A stretch of DNA of 64,000 bases from Dipteronia dyeriana (GCA_032871835.1 CM065303.1:60054597-60118596), one strand, 5' to 3'. Numbered from the stretch's first letter, positions 1 to 12,082 are shown. Translations and numbers: made by a program. The notes: generated by a model from the sequence alone, not told the origin.

Positions 1-196
1 CTTTTAATTAGTATGAGTATAAATGTAAAATTATTTCTATTAAGATAATTTTATTTTTAAAAAACAAACATGTTGACAGTACATTCAGATGTTAGAAAAA
101 AAAAACATGTCATTCAGATTCAGATTTCAGTCCCTATTCAGTCTTTAGTAAAATTCAGGACTGTTCAGTTTTCAGACAAAAAAACAAACGACCCCT
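1..196. mobile_element. Right end of a PIF/Harbinger-like non-autonomous element (cut by window edge)
   Basis: The last ~35 bases (runs of CAGACAAAAAAACAAACG then ACCCC) match, with small changes, the end of the neighbouring element at ~780-963, and the whole stretch is about 80% similar to it by eye. It is followed by TTA, the 3-bp target class of PIF/Harbinger. No coding sequence is visible. The left end lies outside the window, so the size is unknown. Confidence 0.5.
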
Positions 197-199
197 TAG

Positions 200-963
200 G
201 CTCCGTTTGAATTTTCCACTTAAAACTTAATGGGTCTGAATCATATATATTAAATTGTTTTGTTTGTTTTCTTAAGTGCTCAAACAACTTAAAAATCTTA
301 AAAATAAACTTAAAATAAAAAGTAAAAAATCTTGACTTTTAACTTAATTGTAAATTACTGAATTGCATTAAATGCAATCTAAAATCTTTTCTTCCGATAC
401 TATCCCCATATATAACATATTTCAAATTTCATCACAATTATATATGGTATATAAATATTTATTTTAATATATTTCTTATTTTAAATAGCTTTAAAAATAA
501 AAAAGAACCCAAATAAAAAAGAACAATGATCACCGTTCATATTAGTATTTAATATCGATACTTTATTACGATATTATGGTGATGTATATATATATATATA
601 TATTAGAGTGTTTTGTACGAGTTTTCTTGATGTCCTTTTTATTTTTTGAAAAAATAAACCTTTTATTTTCTTAGAAAAATAAAGTTTGTTTATAATCAAA
701 GATGAAGGTCATGATCATATGTGTTCATATATAATTATTATTTTTGGATTGTTTTTATTCCATATTATATGTATAATTGTTTAACATAGGTATAAATATA
801 AAATTACTTATATTCAGACAATTTTACTTTTAAAAAACAAACGTATTGACAATATATTCAGATGTGAGGAAAAAAAACATATCATTCAGGTTCAGATTTC
901 GGTCTCTATTCAGTCATTAGAAAAATTCAGAACTGTTCAGTATTCAGACAAAAAAACAAACGA
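200..963. mobile_element. PIF/Harbinger-like non-autonomous element
   Basis: It begins GGCTCCGTTTGAATTTTCC after a TTA and ends in CAAACGATCCC before TAA. The ends form imperfect inverted repeats (GGNTCCGTTTG / GGGATCGTTTG). It contains a short (TA)n run near 583-604 and no ORF with recognisable similarity. The inverted-repeat arm at 39,736 keeps an uninterrupted TTA where this element sits, which supports a TTA-targeted insertion. The left boundary is less certain because element 1 abuts it. Confidence 0.5.
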
Positions 964-966
964 TCC

Positions 967-1510
967 CTAACTGTCTTAGTATGTTATATATCAAATGAAG
1001 ATAAAGCTAGCAGAAGCTAGACAAGAATTTTGAAAGTCTGATATATTTTCACAAACATGCAAGCAAGCCGTATATGAATGTATAGATTCTCTTACTTTTT
1101 CTTGCTTTTATGCAACTGCAAAACTAAATATGAGAATCATTCTTTGTCAAAATTAAAGCAACTACAAAACTAAGTATGAGAAATTGAGAATCATTCTTTG
1201 TCAAAATTATACAGTAATTAATATACAGTTGTACTACGGCTATTCGGATAGTTGACCTTTACTTGATTCTTTATACATATATAGGTAAAGAATGAAAAAT
1301 TATTAATTATACATAACTATGTAATTTCTGTATTGATTTATAGATTCTGGTGACTGGTGAGGCAATGATCTGGTCATCTTCTGGCTGGTTTCCGTAAAGT
1401 TTAATATTTGCATGTCAAAAGGGCTGCCATCAGCGTACAAACAATTATAGCAGCATCCAAACATTCCACATTTCCACATACTGTAATTAATTAATCGAAG
1501 AGAATATTAA
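967..1510 (-). repeat. Inverted-duplication arm A (partner 39,200-39,736)
   Basis: Read on the minus strand, this stretch matches 39,200-39,736 almost throughout, including a 140-bp block around 1,340-1,480 with only a few differences. One arm carries an extra ~30-bp repeat of a CAAAACTAA-type motif. The partner arm lies about 335 bp upstream of the peroxidase start codon, so this arm is probably the distal promoter region of an inverted paralogous locus. Towards lower coordinates it is broken by the Harbinger-like element ending at 963. Confidence 0.85.
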
Positions 1511-1834
1511 TTGAATAAATTGAAATGATAACATTTACCATATAATTAATGCCTTCCATTATTTATCTTTAATATAAAAGAACATTGGATGTTTGAAAAA
1601 AATAGAAAAAAAAAAACTATTTCAAAAAACTACATAACATGGAGGAGGGGTGCGAACTCCTACAATAAATTAATTTTTAATTTAACTGTTTCCTGTTTTA
1701 TACAGGAGAAACTATAATATATATTTTTATAATTTAAATATTTAGGTAAATTGTTGATTTTATTTTTATAATTTAAAATATCCGATACTTTGAGCAATAC
1801 AATATCAAATATATGCATATTCCTTTTAAGTCTG
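1511..1834. other. AT-rich intergenic sequence
   Basis: No ORF, tandem repeat or recognisable element end is visible here. It begins where the inverted-repeat similarity stops and may be original single-copy flank of arm A. Confidence 0.4.
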
Positions 1835-1842
1835 ACAATTAT

Positions 1843-2472
1843 CGGGGCTGGCCTATGGGGCTAGCCAACCCAGCCATTTGTTGGGGCTACAAGTTGGTCA
1901 AATCTACTTCTTATTCTTTTATTTGAAATCAGGGACCTCATGATCCAATATATTTAAATCTAAAAAGGGTTCAATTTTAAATATTTAAAATCTTTTATTC
2001 ATTTATTTTCTTCTTCACACCATACCAAACTAGCTAGTCAATTTAACAAAAATAAATATAAAGATCCAATTGAATTCTAATTAGCATTTGTCAATAAATA
2101 AAAAACAAAACAAGAATTCTAACATCAATAATTCTAATATAGCATATTACCAAACATTGTTGCTAACCTAGTTAAGTTTGACATCATCTAAGTAAAAAAT
2201 CGTCAACCTCTGTCTCCATCGACAGATCGCCTTCATAAATTTACACTTCATAAAGTAAGAAGAATATAAATTTAAACAATGTTTTTTTTTCTTATGTTAT
2301 TAGATTCGATACATCTTTTTTGTTTTAATTTATATGGATTACATTGTATTTGGTAAATGAATAATTATTTATCTATTTTTTTATGTTCATGATAATAATT
2401 TTTATATAGAACCCCGATTTTTACTAATATCATTAAATGGATGGGGCCCCAAAATGTCTGGAGTTAGCCCTG
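1843..2472. mobile_element. hAT-type non-autonomous element with 8-bp TSD
   Basis: The 8-bp direct repeat ACAATTAT stands at 1,835-1,842 and again at 2,473-2,480. Between them the ends read CGGGGCTGGCC and, on the opposite strand, CAGGGCTAACTCC, that is short imperfect inverted repeats of the CAGGGC hAT type. The element is 630 bp, AT-rich inside, with GGGGCCCC near the right end. No transposase ORF is visible, so it is a MITE or deletion derivative. Confidence 0.85.
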
Positions 2473-2629
2473 ACAATTATAATATATATATAAAATTTCA
2501 AACCAGTACGCAATAATATAACTTCATCAGTGTATTGGATGTAGACCATTATATTTACATACTTTAACTCAAAGTGTATATATTTGTCAAAACTTCTCCA
2601 TAATCTATGGTCCACATGCATGGCACTCA

Positions 2630-2700
2630 TATCAGTGCGCACAAAGGAAAAAATGACTATATATATATATATGAAACTTTTTCCTTGGTGCGCACTGATA
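2630..2700. repeat. Long perfect-stem hairpin around a TA run
   Basis: Arms 2,630-2,652 and 2,678-2,700 are reverse complements with one mismatch (TATCAGTGCGCAC ... AAGGAAAAA). The 25-base loop is mainly (TA)n. Similar sequence reading ATAATNTATGNNCCACATGCA flanks it on both sides (about 2,601-2,620 and 2,779-2,800), suggesting a small foldback insertion with flanking duplication. Confidence 0.75.
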
Positions 2701-3105
2701 AATATATATTAGTCTTACATGTGAATTATTAGATTCAATTATTTTGACTCGATCTGCATGCATTTGTCGGTGCTTATTCATAATTTATGACCCACATGCA
2801 ATGTACAAGAAAATGATATATATATAAATTGAGTCTCTTATAAGGGATTATTTATTTTATTTTCGGTAAGGATCTTGATAAAATCTCATCGATTTTTAAA
2901 TTTTTTGATCTTAATTATTTTATGAATGATATTTTCATTAAAATCTACCCATGTATAAAATTTGTGAATTTTTCAAGTACTAAAATTGTTTTTCTTAAAT
3001 TTTTCTACATTTCACCCATTTTTCTGATGCCTTCATATTTAACATAATAAAGATAAATAATTCTAATGATTGAAATTTTTCAAAATTTCAAAATTTATTC
3101 ATGAC
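2701..3105. other. AT-rich intergenic sequence
   Basis: Contains the second copy of the ~40-bp repeat mentioned for the hairpin (about 2,762-2,815). Otherwise no gene or element boundary is seen. Confidence 0.4.
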
Positions 3106-4630
3106 TACTCCAAAGTGGGCACTCGCAAGTGTACGAGGCCAAAGTGTAGTACAATAATTAGTGAAGTTTGTTCCTACAAAGATTGAAGTAGATACTATTT
3201 GAACAATGATTAAAGAGAATGGTAATTTTAATAACTACACTAAATCTAAATTAACTACTAAAGCAAATTTTAGCTAAGATTGTCAAATGAAAACAAGAAA
3301 TTAAATCGAATGTAACTGTGCGATGAGAAATGCTAAGACATAGAATTCACCTTAACCCTTTCTATCTCAAGCTCTAGACTCACCTAAATACCTAAATTGT
3401 GCAAATATGAATTGTAGATCCATGCACCCAAATATAATCTCTACTCTCCCCCGAGTAATAGAAATTACATCCAAGCATACGCAAAGCCTATCTCTCGATG
3501 ACCCTAGACTATATGCATGAATTCATCAAGAACTTGGCACACAAAAAGGGGTCATATTCGCTAGCCTCGCGTATCTCTACCTTACTAGTCATATATAGAG
3601 AACATTTTATCAAGCACGTGGAATGTGTCACCTCTCGGTTCATAGCACACAACAATATTTCATTCACAAGTTGATCAATCTCATGAAAACATTGAGTATT
3701 CAAAAATATCCATACAAAACACAAGCATACATGGATAAATTAGATAGTCTATCTCATTATATTTGGGGGTTTGGTTTCATCAAGCCTTAGCAAAGAATAA
3801 TTAGTTCATACTACAAATTAGAGCCATACAAAACAGATATGAAATTAAATACATGGCTCTACAACAATAATGAAAGAGAAAGGGTTTAGAGAAAGCTATA
3901 TAGAGAGTCTCAATTTCTTCTTGGTTCTTCTTTTTCTTTAATTTATCTTCAGCTCCTTTTTGTCCTAAAACGTGAAGAGATGATGGATGTGATAAGTCAG
4001 TGTGGCAAATGTGTTGCATTTTAGGGAAAAACAGTGTCTTGGTTTGTTTTCTTCAAAGTTGGGTTAATGATATATATGGTGGCTGAAGAATAAGGTATTG
4101 CGAATACTCTTGGGTCTAGAGAGTGGTACTTAGGTCTCAAAATAATAAGGGTATATATATGGGAATGAATTAGGCAAGGAGTAAAAATGTCATTTTACTG
4201 ATTTTGTATCTTTTATGGGCAAAAGGGCGACCACGAAGTGACTTGGGGTCAAGTCACATTGAGGTCGCTTTTATGTCTGTCTGAGGGGGTAAAACCCGAG
4301 AGGATAGCGATCTTGGGGACGACTCAAGGTCAGGTCACACTGAGGTCACTTTTGCATCTAGTGGAGAGTCCTTGAGCTGAGAAGATAGTGACCCGGGGGA
4401 GACTTATTTGAGGTTGCCCTGAGTTCACTTTTTCGTCTATTTTTGGCTACTTGCACATTTAATTTTCTGCTCCACATTAACTCCATCCAAGACCATTAAG
4501 CTCAAAATCCAATCTATGCATGCATAACTTATTAAGTGGTTAAAACTCTATTTTACTAGAGAGACGAACAAAATTTGATACGAATTTGGGGTTACATTAC
4601 GTGTAGAAGTGGATTAGTCAATTCGTATTT
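3106..4630. other. Unassigned repetitive-looking segment, possibly an old LTR or LARD fragment
   Basis: It starts with a phrase typical of plant LTR retroelement remnants (CACTCGCAAGTGTACGAGG near 3,120). It has no significant ORF: the short minus-strand frames at 3,509-3,724 and 3,801-4,019 resemble nothing I know. Base composition is richer in GC than the flanks from 4,200 to 4,450. No paired LTR or target duplication was found, so the assignment is weak. Confidence 0.3.
4226..4445. repeat. Imperfect tandem repeat, ~80-bp unit, ~2.7 copies
   Basis: Units start near 4,226, 4,306 and 4,387. Each contains GCGA(C/T)C or GTGACC, then GGGG, a GGTCA(A/C) block and GAGGT(C/T)(A/G)CTTTT about 50 bases later. 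Divergence between units is roughly 30%. Confidence 0.7.
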
Positions 4631-5048
4631 ACATTTCGTTAAATGTTACATTGACTTAAACTTGAACGAGATCTTTTACCACCAAGCGACGATGGTGAGT
4701 GGAATTATTTTAAATTAAGCATGTATGCATATAACATATTATTAAAAAGAGCTGTCACAACTATATCTACATATTTTTTTCTTGGAATGATTACATTAAT
4801 TCTGGGTTTTTTTTAGGAGGGAGAGGATTCAAATTCGTAACCTCGTTGTACAAGTGTGAGAGGTTTACCACCAGACCATCTTCATATTGTCACTGTATCT
4901 ACATTTATATTAAACATACATTTGTGAACAAAATAATTGAGGTTGACATTTTGACCAAACTATATGTTATGTTAATGTAGAGAATAATTGATTTTGACAT
5001 TTTAATAAATAGTAATATTTATATAAGTCATATTACTTAGGGCCAATT
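4631..5048. other. Intergenic; tRNA-like dispersed repeat scrap and a promoter-like repeat
   Basis: Around 4,815-4,885 a phrase like GGATTCAAATTCGTAACCTC then GAGAGGTTTACCACCAGACC resembles the tRNA-like scraps common in plant dispersed repeats. At 4,926-4,960 the sequence GAACAAAATAATTGAGGTTGAC resembles, in reverse complement, the peroxidase upstream region near 39,780-39,835. No gene is seen. Confidence 0.35.
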
Positions 5049-5866
5049 TGGTATATATTTTTAGTAGCCCAATCGATTTCTTCCTTTGGCCCCCCTTTGA
5101 GAGACAGAGAGAGCTTTGTAATATTTATAGATTCCAATTCTCATTGTCCATTTCGTTAATTTGGTCAATCAGTTAGCAATCAAATAAACACTGATTTGGC
5201 GTTGATGGTGGCTATGTTTAAGAGAATTCGCCCTAGAATAAAGTAAATGGCTTCCATTTTGGTAGGATTGACGGGGTTGACTATTTTCTCATTAATGATG
5301 GTGTGAATGACCATTTTGATTGAGTTGACTATTTTCTCATTAATGACGTTGTGAATGGCATGAAAATTGTCAACTTTCCTTCATTTTCTATTGCAGATGT
5401 TATGCTATTACACGTTTCTTTCCTTAGGACATGATCTCACTTCCCTCGTTGACGCCCACTATGCCAGGTTGATGGGAGATGCTTGGTGGACCGGTCCGGG
5501 ATGAGAATCGAGGTACTTAGGTACCGGGTACCATGGACCGTAGTACCGATGCTCCTAGATAGCATGAAATTTATGCATTGTGACATTGGGTTCCCCGGAC
5601 CGTGGTATCAACGTTTCTGGGTACCAAGGTATCGAGGCATCAGGCATCCAAGGCGTCATGGAATGTGATACTAGTACCCCTTGACACTAGGGAATCGGGG
5701 CAACCCCGATCCTCGGTTCTGGTCTGCATGTGGCTAGTTGTGGGTGTGCTAATTCGGGTCAATTTATGGGATGACCGATGCTTCCTGTAGTACTCCCTAC
5801 CTTGAGTAATTTTGGTGGGAGAGAAAAAATCCTTTTTCGACCTTTTGCATTTTTAGGAGGTTAACA
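5049..5866 (-). repeat. 3' LTR of element E (outer part missing)
   Basis: Matches 36,978-37,800 along its length. It contains several GGTACC/GGTACCGGG motifs. The inner end reads TGTTAACC on the minus strand. About 640 bp present in the other LTR (its 9,442-9,618, 19,532-19,772 and 36,753-36,977 parts) has no counterpart here, so the outer end is truncated at about 5,049. Confidence 0.7.
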
Positions 5867-6299
5867 GAAGTCCCCCTGACTTGAACATCAGTACTTGGTT
5901 GGGGCATCATATCTATAACACTTGAAGGATTTTGTTCATCCTATCTCTCCGGCAGACACTACCTGGAAAGAAAACCGCTCCCAGATAATTATTGAGCCAT
6001 GATGTGTCATCCGCATGTCAGGTAAGGGGTGGTAGACCTGGAGCGGTTGAAACATGCATATCACAGAGAGAAGTTGTGTTTTGTACACCGTGTAGTAGAG
6101 AGGGATGGTCTAAAGAAGGAACGGAGTCTGTAGGGAAAACAAATCCGGCTTTACGTGATAAGGTGGTCGCTCTAGAGGCACACAACCAAGTCTATTTATG
6201 TACCAGACCCCCCTATTATAGGGTTCATTTGTCATCTAGGGTGACGACCGTGGTAGGCAAACATTGCCATTTGTGCACCAGATCCTCCTTGGAGTTGAT

Positions 6300-7930
6300 A
6301 CAGGGTACCAGGTATTCTTATACAAGGAATCCCGATCTTCAGGTAAAGATCCAACTAGTCAATTAAGGCCATTTTGGCATTAGGTTCTCCTTAGAGAGAT
6401 TGGGTTCCGTCCAAGGCTTCAGAAGTACCGTATAGGCTCTCCTAGTCTTGAAGATGCGGCGGGAAATTAGGGCCACAAATTTAGATCCTTTGTTTTATAG
6501 GCAACTAAGGCCAATTAAGCACCAGATCCTTCCTAAAGAGATTGGAAGGAGTATCGTGTAGGCTCTCTTAGTCTTAAGGCGATGATCGAGGTAAGCAACT
6601 AAAGCCACTTTAGCACCATATCACTTCTTAGAGGGGTGTAGTCCAATTCCAAACGTCAGGCATTCCTGCACAAGGAATCTCAGTCTTCAAGTAATGATCA
6701 TGGTAGCTAACTAAGGCTACTTTAACACCACAATCACTTATTGGTTGGGATGTAGTCCTAGTCCAAGGCACCGGGCATTCCTGCACAAGGAATCCTGGTC
6801 TTTAGGCAAAAATCCTGGTAGGCAATTAATGTCACTTTAGCATTAGGTCCTCTTTGAAGAGATTGGGTTCCATCCAAGGCTTCAGAAGTACCATATAAGC
6901 TCTCCTAGTCTTGAGGATGTGGTGGGCAACCAAGGCCACAAATCCAGATCTTTTGTTTTGTAGGCAACTAAGGCCATTTTAGCACTAAATCCTTATTGAA
7001 GAGATTGGAATGAGTACCATGTAGGCTCTCTTAGTCTTAAAATGATGATCGTGGTAGGCAACTAAAGCCACTTTAGCCCCATATCACTTCTTGGAGAGGG
7101 TGTAGTCCTAATCCAAGCGTCAGGTCCTCCTTAGAGAAATTGAGTTCCTTCTAAAGCTTTAGAAGTACCGTATAGGCTCTCTTAGTCTTGAGGATGGGAT
7201 GAGCAACCAGGGTCACGAAATCGGATCCTTTGTCTGGTAGGCAACTAAGGCCACTTTAGCTCTAGATCTATTATATATATATTGGGTTCCATAAAGGGCA
7301 TAAGGAGTACCGTGTGGGCTCTCTGTATGTTATGATTATGGTAAGCAAATAAGGTCACTTTAGCACCGTATCACTTTTTGGAGAAGGTGTAGTCCCAGTC
7401 CAAGACTTCAGGCATTCCTACACAAGGAATCTCGTTCTTTAGGCAATGACCATGGTAGGAAATTATAGCCGCTTTAGTACCACAATCATTTCTTGGAGGG
7501 GGTGTAGTCCTAGTCCAATGCATCAGGCATTCCTGTACAAGAAATCTCAGTCTTTAGGCGATGATCTGATAGGTAGCTAAGACCATTTTAGCACTAGGTC
7601 CTCCTTGGAGAGATTGGGTTCCACCCAAGACTTCAAAAATACTGTATAGGCTCTCCTGGTCTTGAGGATACAGAGGGCAACCAGGGACACAAATCCAGAT
7701 CCTTGGTATGGTAGGCAACTAAGGCCCCTTTAGCATAAGATCTTTCCTAGAGAGATTAAGTTCCGTTCAGGGCATCAAGAGTACTGTGTAGGCCCTTCAG
7801 GTCTTAAGACGATGATCGTGGTAGGCAACTAAGCCTTTTAGCACCACAGTTACTTCTTGGAGGGGGTATAGTCATAGTCTAAGGTATTGGGCATTCCTGT
7901 ACAAGGAATCCCGATCTATAAACTTCTTGT
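6300..7930. repeat. Composite tandem repeat, ~465-bp unit
   Basis: A block containing TTGGGTTCC, AAGGCTTCAGAAGTACC and CTCTCCTAGTCTTGAGGAT recurs at about 6,400, 6,862, 7,141 and 7,614. Spacings are about 462, 279 and 473. A second block (GGCATTCCTGCACAAGGAAT) recurs at about 6,310, 6,658, 6,776, 7,410, 7,526 and 7,889. A third (GGTAGGCAACTAAGGCCAC) occurs several times per unit. One unit carries an internal deletion. Divergence of 10-20% suggests old amplification. Confidence 0.8.
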
Positions 7931-8099
7931 GCTTTATTATAGATCGGTCACTTGATCAAGTCTTCCGTAAAGATGCTTTTTATAATCGACCGGTCAATAG
8001 AAAAAATCCTCTCATGTTGGGGTCACTGCCCCTCCCACATAAGTACTGGAGAGAACGGTGAACTTCTAGTTCTTAAGTAATGTGGCTAATTCAGAGGCC

Positions 8100-8830
8100 T
8101 GCTTGGGGTAGAAAAAATGACTCTAACAATACTAATGGGGCTCGAGACCCCACTTGAACGACCTGGGACCTTAGTGGTTCACTTTGTGTGAGAGGTTCAA
8201 TAAAGTAAGTGAGGAATCGTTGGCCATCTCTGATGGAAATGGTCCAGAGGAATGCTTGGGCCTCAAAAAGACCATGGCAATTGAAATGAGGCTTTGGACT
8301 TTGCTCAAATGAACCGGTACATCAATGGCTAACTTGGGTGCTATGAGAGACCCGATACAATAAATGAGGAACCACTGGTCACTCTCTGATGCTATAGGTC
8401 AAGAGGGATGCTTGGACTCCGAAAAGATCCTAGCAACTGAAACGAGGCTCTTGACTCTTTCCTAATGACTTAGAAACATAGTGGCTCAATTGAGCGTTGA
8501 TTGACCTGGTATAAAAAGTGAGGGGTAACCGATCTCACAATGGTGCTGCTGCCCTAGAGACTTGCTTAGACATGTAAGAGGCCTCAACAAAAGTGGGATG
8601 CCTCTAGGTTTCCTCAAACGGATCGGGACTGTGGTGGCTTATTAGGTTATTGACGGTCTGGTACAAATGGAAGGAGCCACTGCCATGATACTGTTATAAA
8701 GGAGTGATTGGTATACTAGAAGTCCTCAGCAAATGAAACGAGACTCTAGACCATCCACGACTGAATTGAAATTGCAGTGGCTCACTTAGACATTGATTGG
8801 CCTGGTACAAAAGGTATGGAGCCACTAGTC
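8100..8830. repeat. Second tandem-repeat field, ~150-175-bp unit
   Basis: Units share GAGGGATGCTTGGACTCC-like, GAAACGAGGCTCTNGACT and GAGTGTTGATTGACCTGGTA-like phrases, seen near 8,250, 8,395, 8,560 and 8,730. Divergence is higher than in the first field. Confidence 0.6.
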
Positions 8831-9420
8831 TTCTACCAATTCTGTTGTATAGGTGTAAATCATGTGGATCTGTTGTAGAGGAGATAAGCCATCCAAGCAC
8901 GGGGTTGTTGTAATGGAGCTCCACAAATATATGAGCAAATTTGTTACGTAAGGGCAACTTAAGAAACCAGATCCACTAGGAATCCCACACACTATACATG
9001 CTCCACAATAAACAAAAGTCATCAAATGACAAAATGAGCACCACAATATAGGCTATATATACAAATATGGAGAAAAGACATCTCAAATAATGAATAATAT
9101 GCCACGAATATTGAATCTATCACCTCAATAATGTAAAGTCGAGCTTACATGGCAACAAATTAGATAGATCTCATAGATCTACAGCATGATGCACTTCACA
9201 TGTTCAAAAATTTTAAATAGCAACAAATATAAGGTGAAATATCAACTAATCATAACATAATTCCAATTTTATGTAGCATCACGATATCATGGCATCATGG
9301 CATAAACATGTAGTGAATAAAGCAGCGGATGCATTAAATCACATGTAAAGTGATAATATGTAAGGGATAAAGAAATATACGCTCATGTAGAGACAAGGAA
9401 GCTACGTTGGTAAAGTGAGT

Positions 9421-9438
9421 TTCCCATAAACGGTGCCA
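9421..9438 (-). promoter_or_regulatory. Primer binding site of element E
   Basis: The minus strand reads TGGCACCGTTTATGGGAA three bases inside the LTR end, the position and TGGCRCC start expected of a tRNA primer site. It fixes the element's orientation as minus. Confidence 0.6.
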
Positions 9439-9441
9439 AAA

Positions 9442-9618
9442 TGTTATCTGAAAATTGTCACGGGGACTTTCTGTACAACATTTATCCGGGAGGTACAGGT
9501 GCCCCCTGGCGGGTCTCGAGGGTGAGGAGAGGAGATGGTGCGGTTAAGTACTCGTTCTAATCTCTGGTTTCTGGTCATGGTCCCTAGTCCCTGGTACCTG
9601 ATCCTTGGTACCCGATAT
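9442..9618 (-). repeat. 5' LTR of element E, piece 1
   Basis: Starts TGTTATCTG (plus view) directly beside the primer site and runs to the copia insertion. It is rich in GGTACC-type motifs, which resume at 19,532 beyond the copia element. Confidence 0.6.
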
Positions 9619-12082
9619 TGTTGGGATTATGCTCAATAGCAAGAGTGTAATATGTAGTTGACAATCCTTTTATATTAATAAAGTGATTGTTAGTTTAACA
9701 AATCTTATAGCATTTATAGTTTAGTTATCATAATTGTTAAAAGTAAATAATCATAACGTCAAAAGACTACGGGTAATGAAGAATTATTCGTACATCTGGA
9801 TATATATGTGGTAGAAACAGTTCTTTAGTTAATCTTGAACAATATTCACAATTTAAGATAAAAGTTGGGTGCATTTACCTTATTAAAGTTGTATATTCTT
9901 TGGCTATCATTTGAGTGGGATCAAATGTGTTATGATGAGTCTAACATCATCAAAGTGTGGTGTCTTTGGGAAAAAGAATCTAGTGCACTAGGTGTATTGA
10001 ATAGGATCACAGTGAAATACTTTATCCAGAACGGTCAATGGAAAAAGTTTTCACTTGAGGACGACCGGAGAGTCTATCTCAATCTTGAGATAAATGATGA
10101 ACTTATGGTTACAAGTGTTATCATTTGAGCAATCAATGAGTAGTTTATTCTAGATAGTTTGGTGGTATATATTTGTTAATCGATAGAGAACTTCATTTAT
10201 AGATATGGACATCGTGACTCCATTTATTAAATGTGAGTAGAATATCATCATAAGGATATTTTGAGGTATTGTATATTAAATCTTAATGTTAAGTTTTTAA
10301 TATTGTCTATTGAAATATGGTTTCTGAACAAGTCAAAAATATCCAAGTTCAAAATGTGGTCATATGAGTAAATATGGTAACTAGGAGAGCTATATGTGGT
10401 CTATGAGCTCTTGACAATTACTGGTATTCATCACGAGGATACACTATCTCTATTAAGATTGTCTAGAGTACGAATGAGGAGCATTAATTTATTTTATCTT
10501 TATTTAAGAGTTCAATTTTAGTTATTTAGTGGAATAAACTAAAATTAATAGATCGGACATAAGTGAATCATTTGTTGATTTTGATTAGGTCATGTCGATT
10601 AGAACTTAAATTTATATAGCTCGCTAAGATCCACAATCCACGCGAACTTGCATGGATCACTTGATATATTCTACCGGATCAATTTTTAGGTCCATCTAGA
10701 ATTGTTTTTGGATTTCGGAATCCAAAAGTTTTGGAGAGGTGTGGTCATGTGTGATAAAGACACACGGTAACTCATCAAATACCTGGATTGAGTAGCCAAA
10801 AGTGTGGGAGTCCTTGGGTAGCCCTAATGGGGTGCGATTAGCATTCCATTGATACATTAAGAATATAATTTGCACATTTTAATTAAATGTGCTGTTAAAT
10901 TATATTAATGTATTAATTTAAGGCATGTGAACTTGCTTCATTTTTAGTAAGAATGAGTCTAGTTCACACGTGGACTTTTTATTAAAATTCAACGGACTTA
11001 ATAAAATGAAAAAACAATATATGGCCCATATATTTGGCTTGAGCGGCAAGGGCTAATATAATAGTCTAATATATTATTTTTTATATTATTATTTAATTAA
11101 AAGTCAAAATCTTTTTTCTAGTAGGAGAAAGTCTCCTAGTTTTATACTATTATTGATAGTATGATAAGTATCAAATACTTTTTTTTTATAAGTATCAAAT
11201 AATTAAGAATTATTTGATATCTATCAAAACTCTAATTGACAATTGGTCAAATTAAGAAGTTTTTGATAAAGTCACAATTGATTTTTATTTAATAATTTAT
11301 TATTTGATAATACACTAATGAGTTGGAATATGGTAGAATTTCGAAAGTTGATAGGAGTTGTGGTGAAGAACAAATCCTCCTTGTGGAAGGATTCTTGGCC
11401 AACACACAAATCCTCCTTCTGGGAGGATTTTCGGCCACCACACAAGAATCCTCGTTGTGTGAGGATTTTGGTGACCTATATATACACCTATCATGCAATT
11501 CGACCAACCCTAGTAGACTAGAGAGAGGATTCAGCCAAGATTGAATTCCAGAGAGAGGAATCGGCCAAGCCTTTAGGCTTTAGAGAGAGTTTTTATTTTG
11601 CTTGAAAAAATTCGTCCAACTCTATGAAAGATGTGTGAGAATTCTGCCAAAAGAAAAGGAGAGAAAGAGCGTTTTATTTTTTATAGTGCACTAGTAGCTT
11701 TTGCATTAAAAGGCTTTGTGCACATCATCGAATCTGGATCACGTGAGTTTCGATCAAAAGATTGTGAATTCACAAGTGACCAAACGTTCTTTATTTCTTT
11801 AGGAGGATTATTTGACTAACAAAAGAAAAAGATTTTGTTTGTTTTCCATCATCAGGTATACAATTCAAAGAAAGGGATCTCACACTCCTAGGTGATTCAC
11901 TCTTGTGATTGAATTGGAAGATATTATGGATTTGATTCGGTGCAACTTCAATCGTCACGATAAAAAGGTACGATACTTTTATTATATGTTAAATAATCAA
12001 GGGTTAAGGTTCTTTCTTTTAAAGGAATGTTTTTGAAATATACCAATCAACTTTTCCTCTTTAGCCGGACGTTTTTCCTACA
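9619..12082 (+). repeat. Copia 5' LTR
   Basis: 2,464 bp. Compared with the 3' LTR it holds about 130 bp (near 9,885-10,015) absent from the other copy, which creates a chance 87-codon frame. It contains CCTCCTTGTGGAAGGATT-like phrases repeated two or three times near 11,370-11,470. Confidence 0.9.

Larger units (their letters stand above)
5867..9420 (-). other. Non-coding internal region of element E
   Basis: 3.55 kb without any domain I can recognise on either strand. The one longer frame (5,992-6,366, +, 124 codons) reads through tandem-repeat sequence and looks fortuitous. The minus strand begins with the purine tract at 5,867-5,878. The bulk is two tandem-repeat fields (6,300-7,930 and 8,100-8,830), then AT-richer sequence to the primer site. 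Such gag-pol-free interiors define LARD-type elements, which depend on enzymes of other elements. Confidence 0.6.

Noticed and set aside
5049..5866. LTR of a separate element with its own right LTR at 9,442
   Set aside because: The 9,442 piece and this repeat share no alignment beyond GGTACC motifs; pairing with 36,978-37,800 together with the primer site fits a single split LTR better.
5992..6366. 124-codon plus-strand frame in element E
   Set aside because: It runs into tandem-repeat sequence and has no domain or conserved motif.
6300..7930. CRISPR-like array
   Set aside because: The repeats are long, imperfect and without regular unique spacers, in a plant nuclear context.
11289..11544. 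Overlapping small frames in the copia LTR (also 18,737-18,934)
   Set aside because: They arise from LTR internal repeats and are present on both strands; no evidence of coding.
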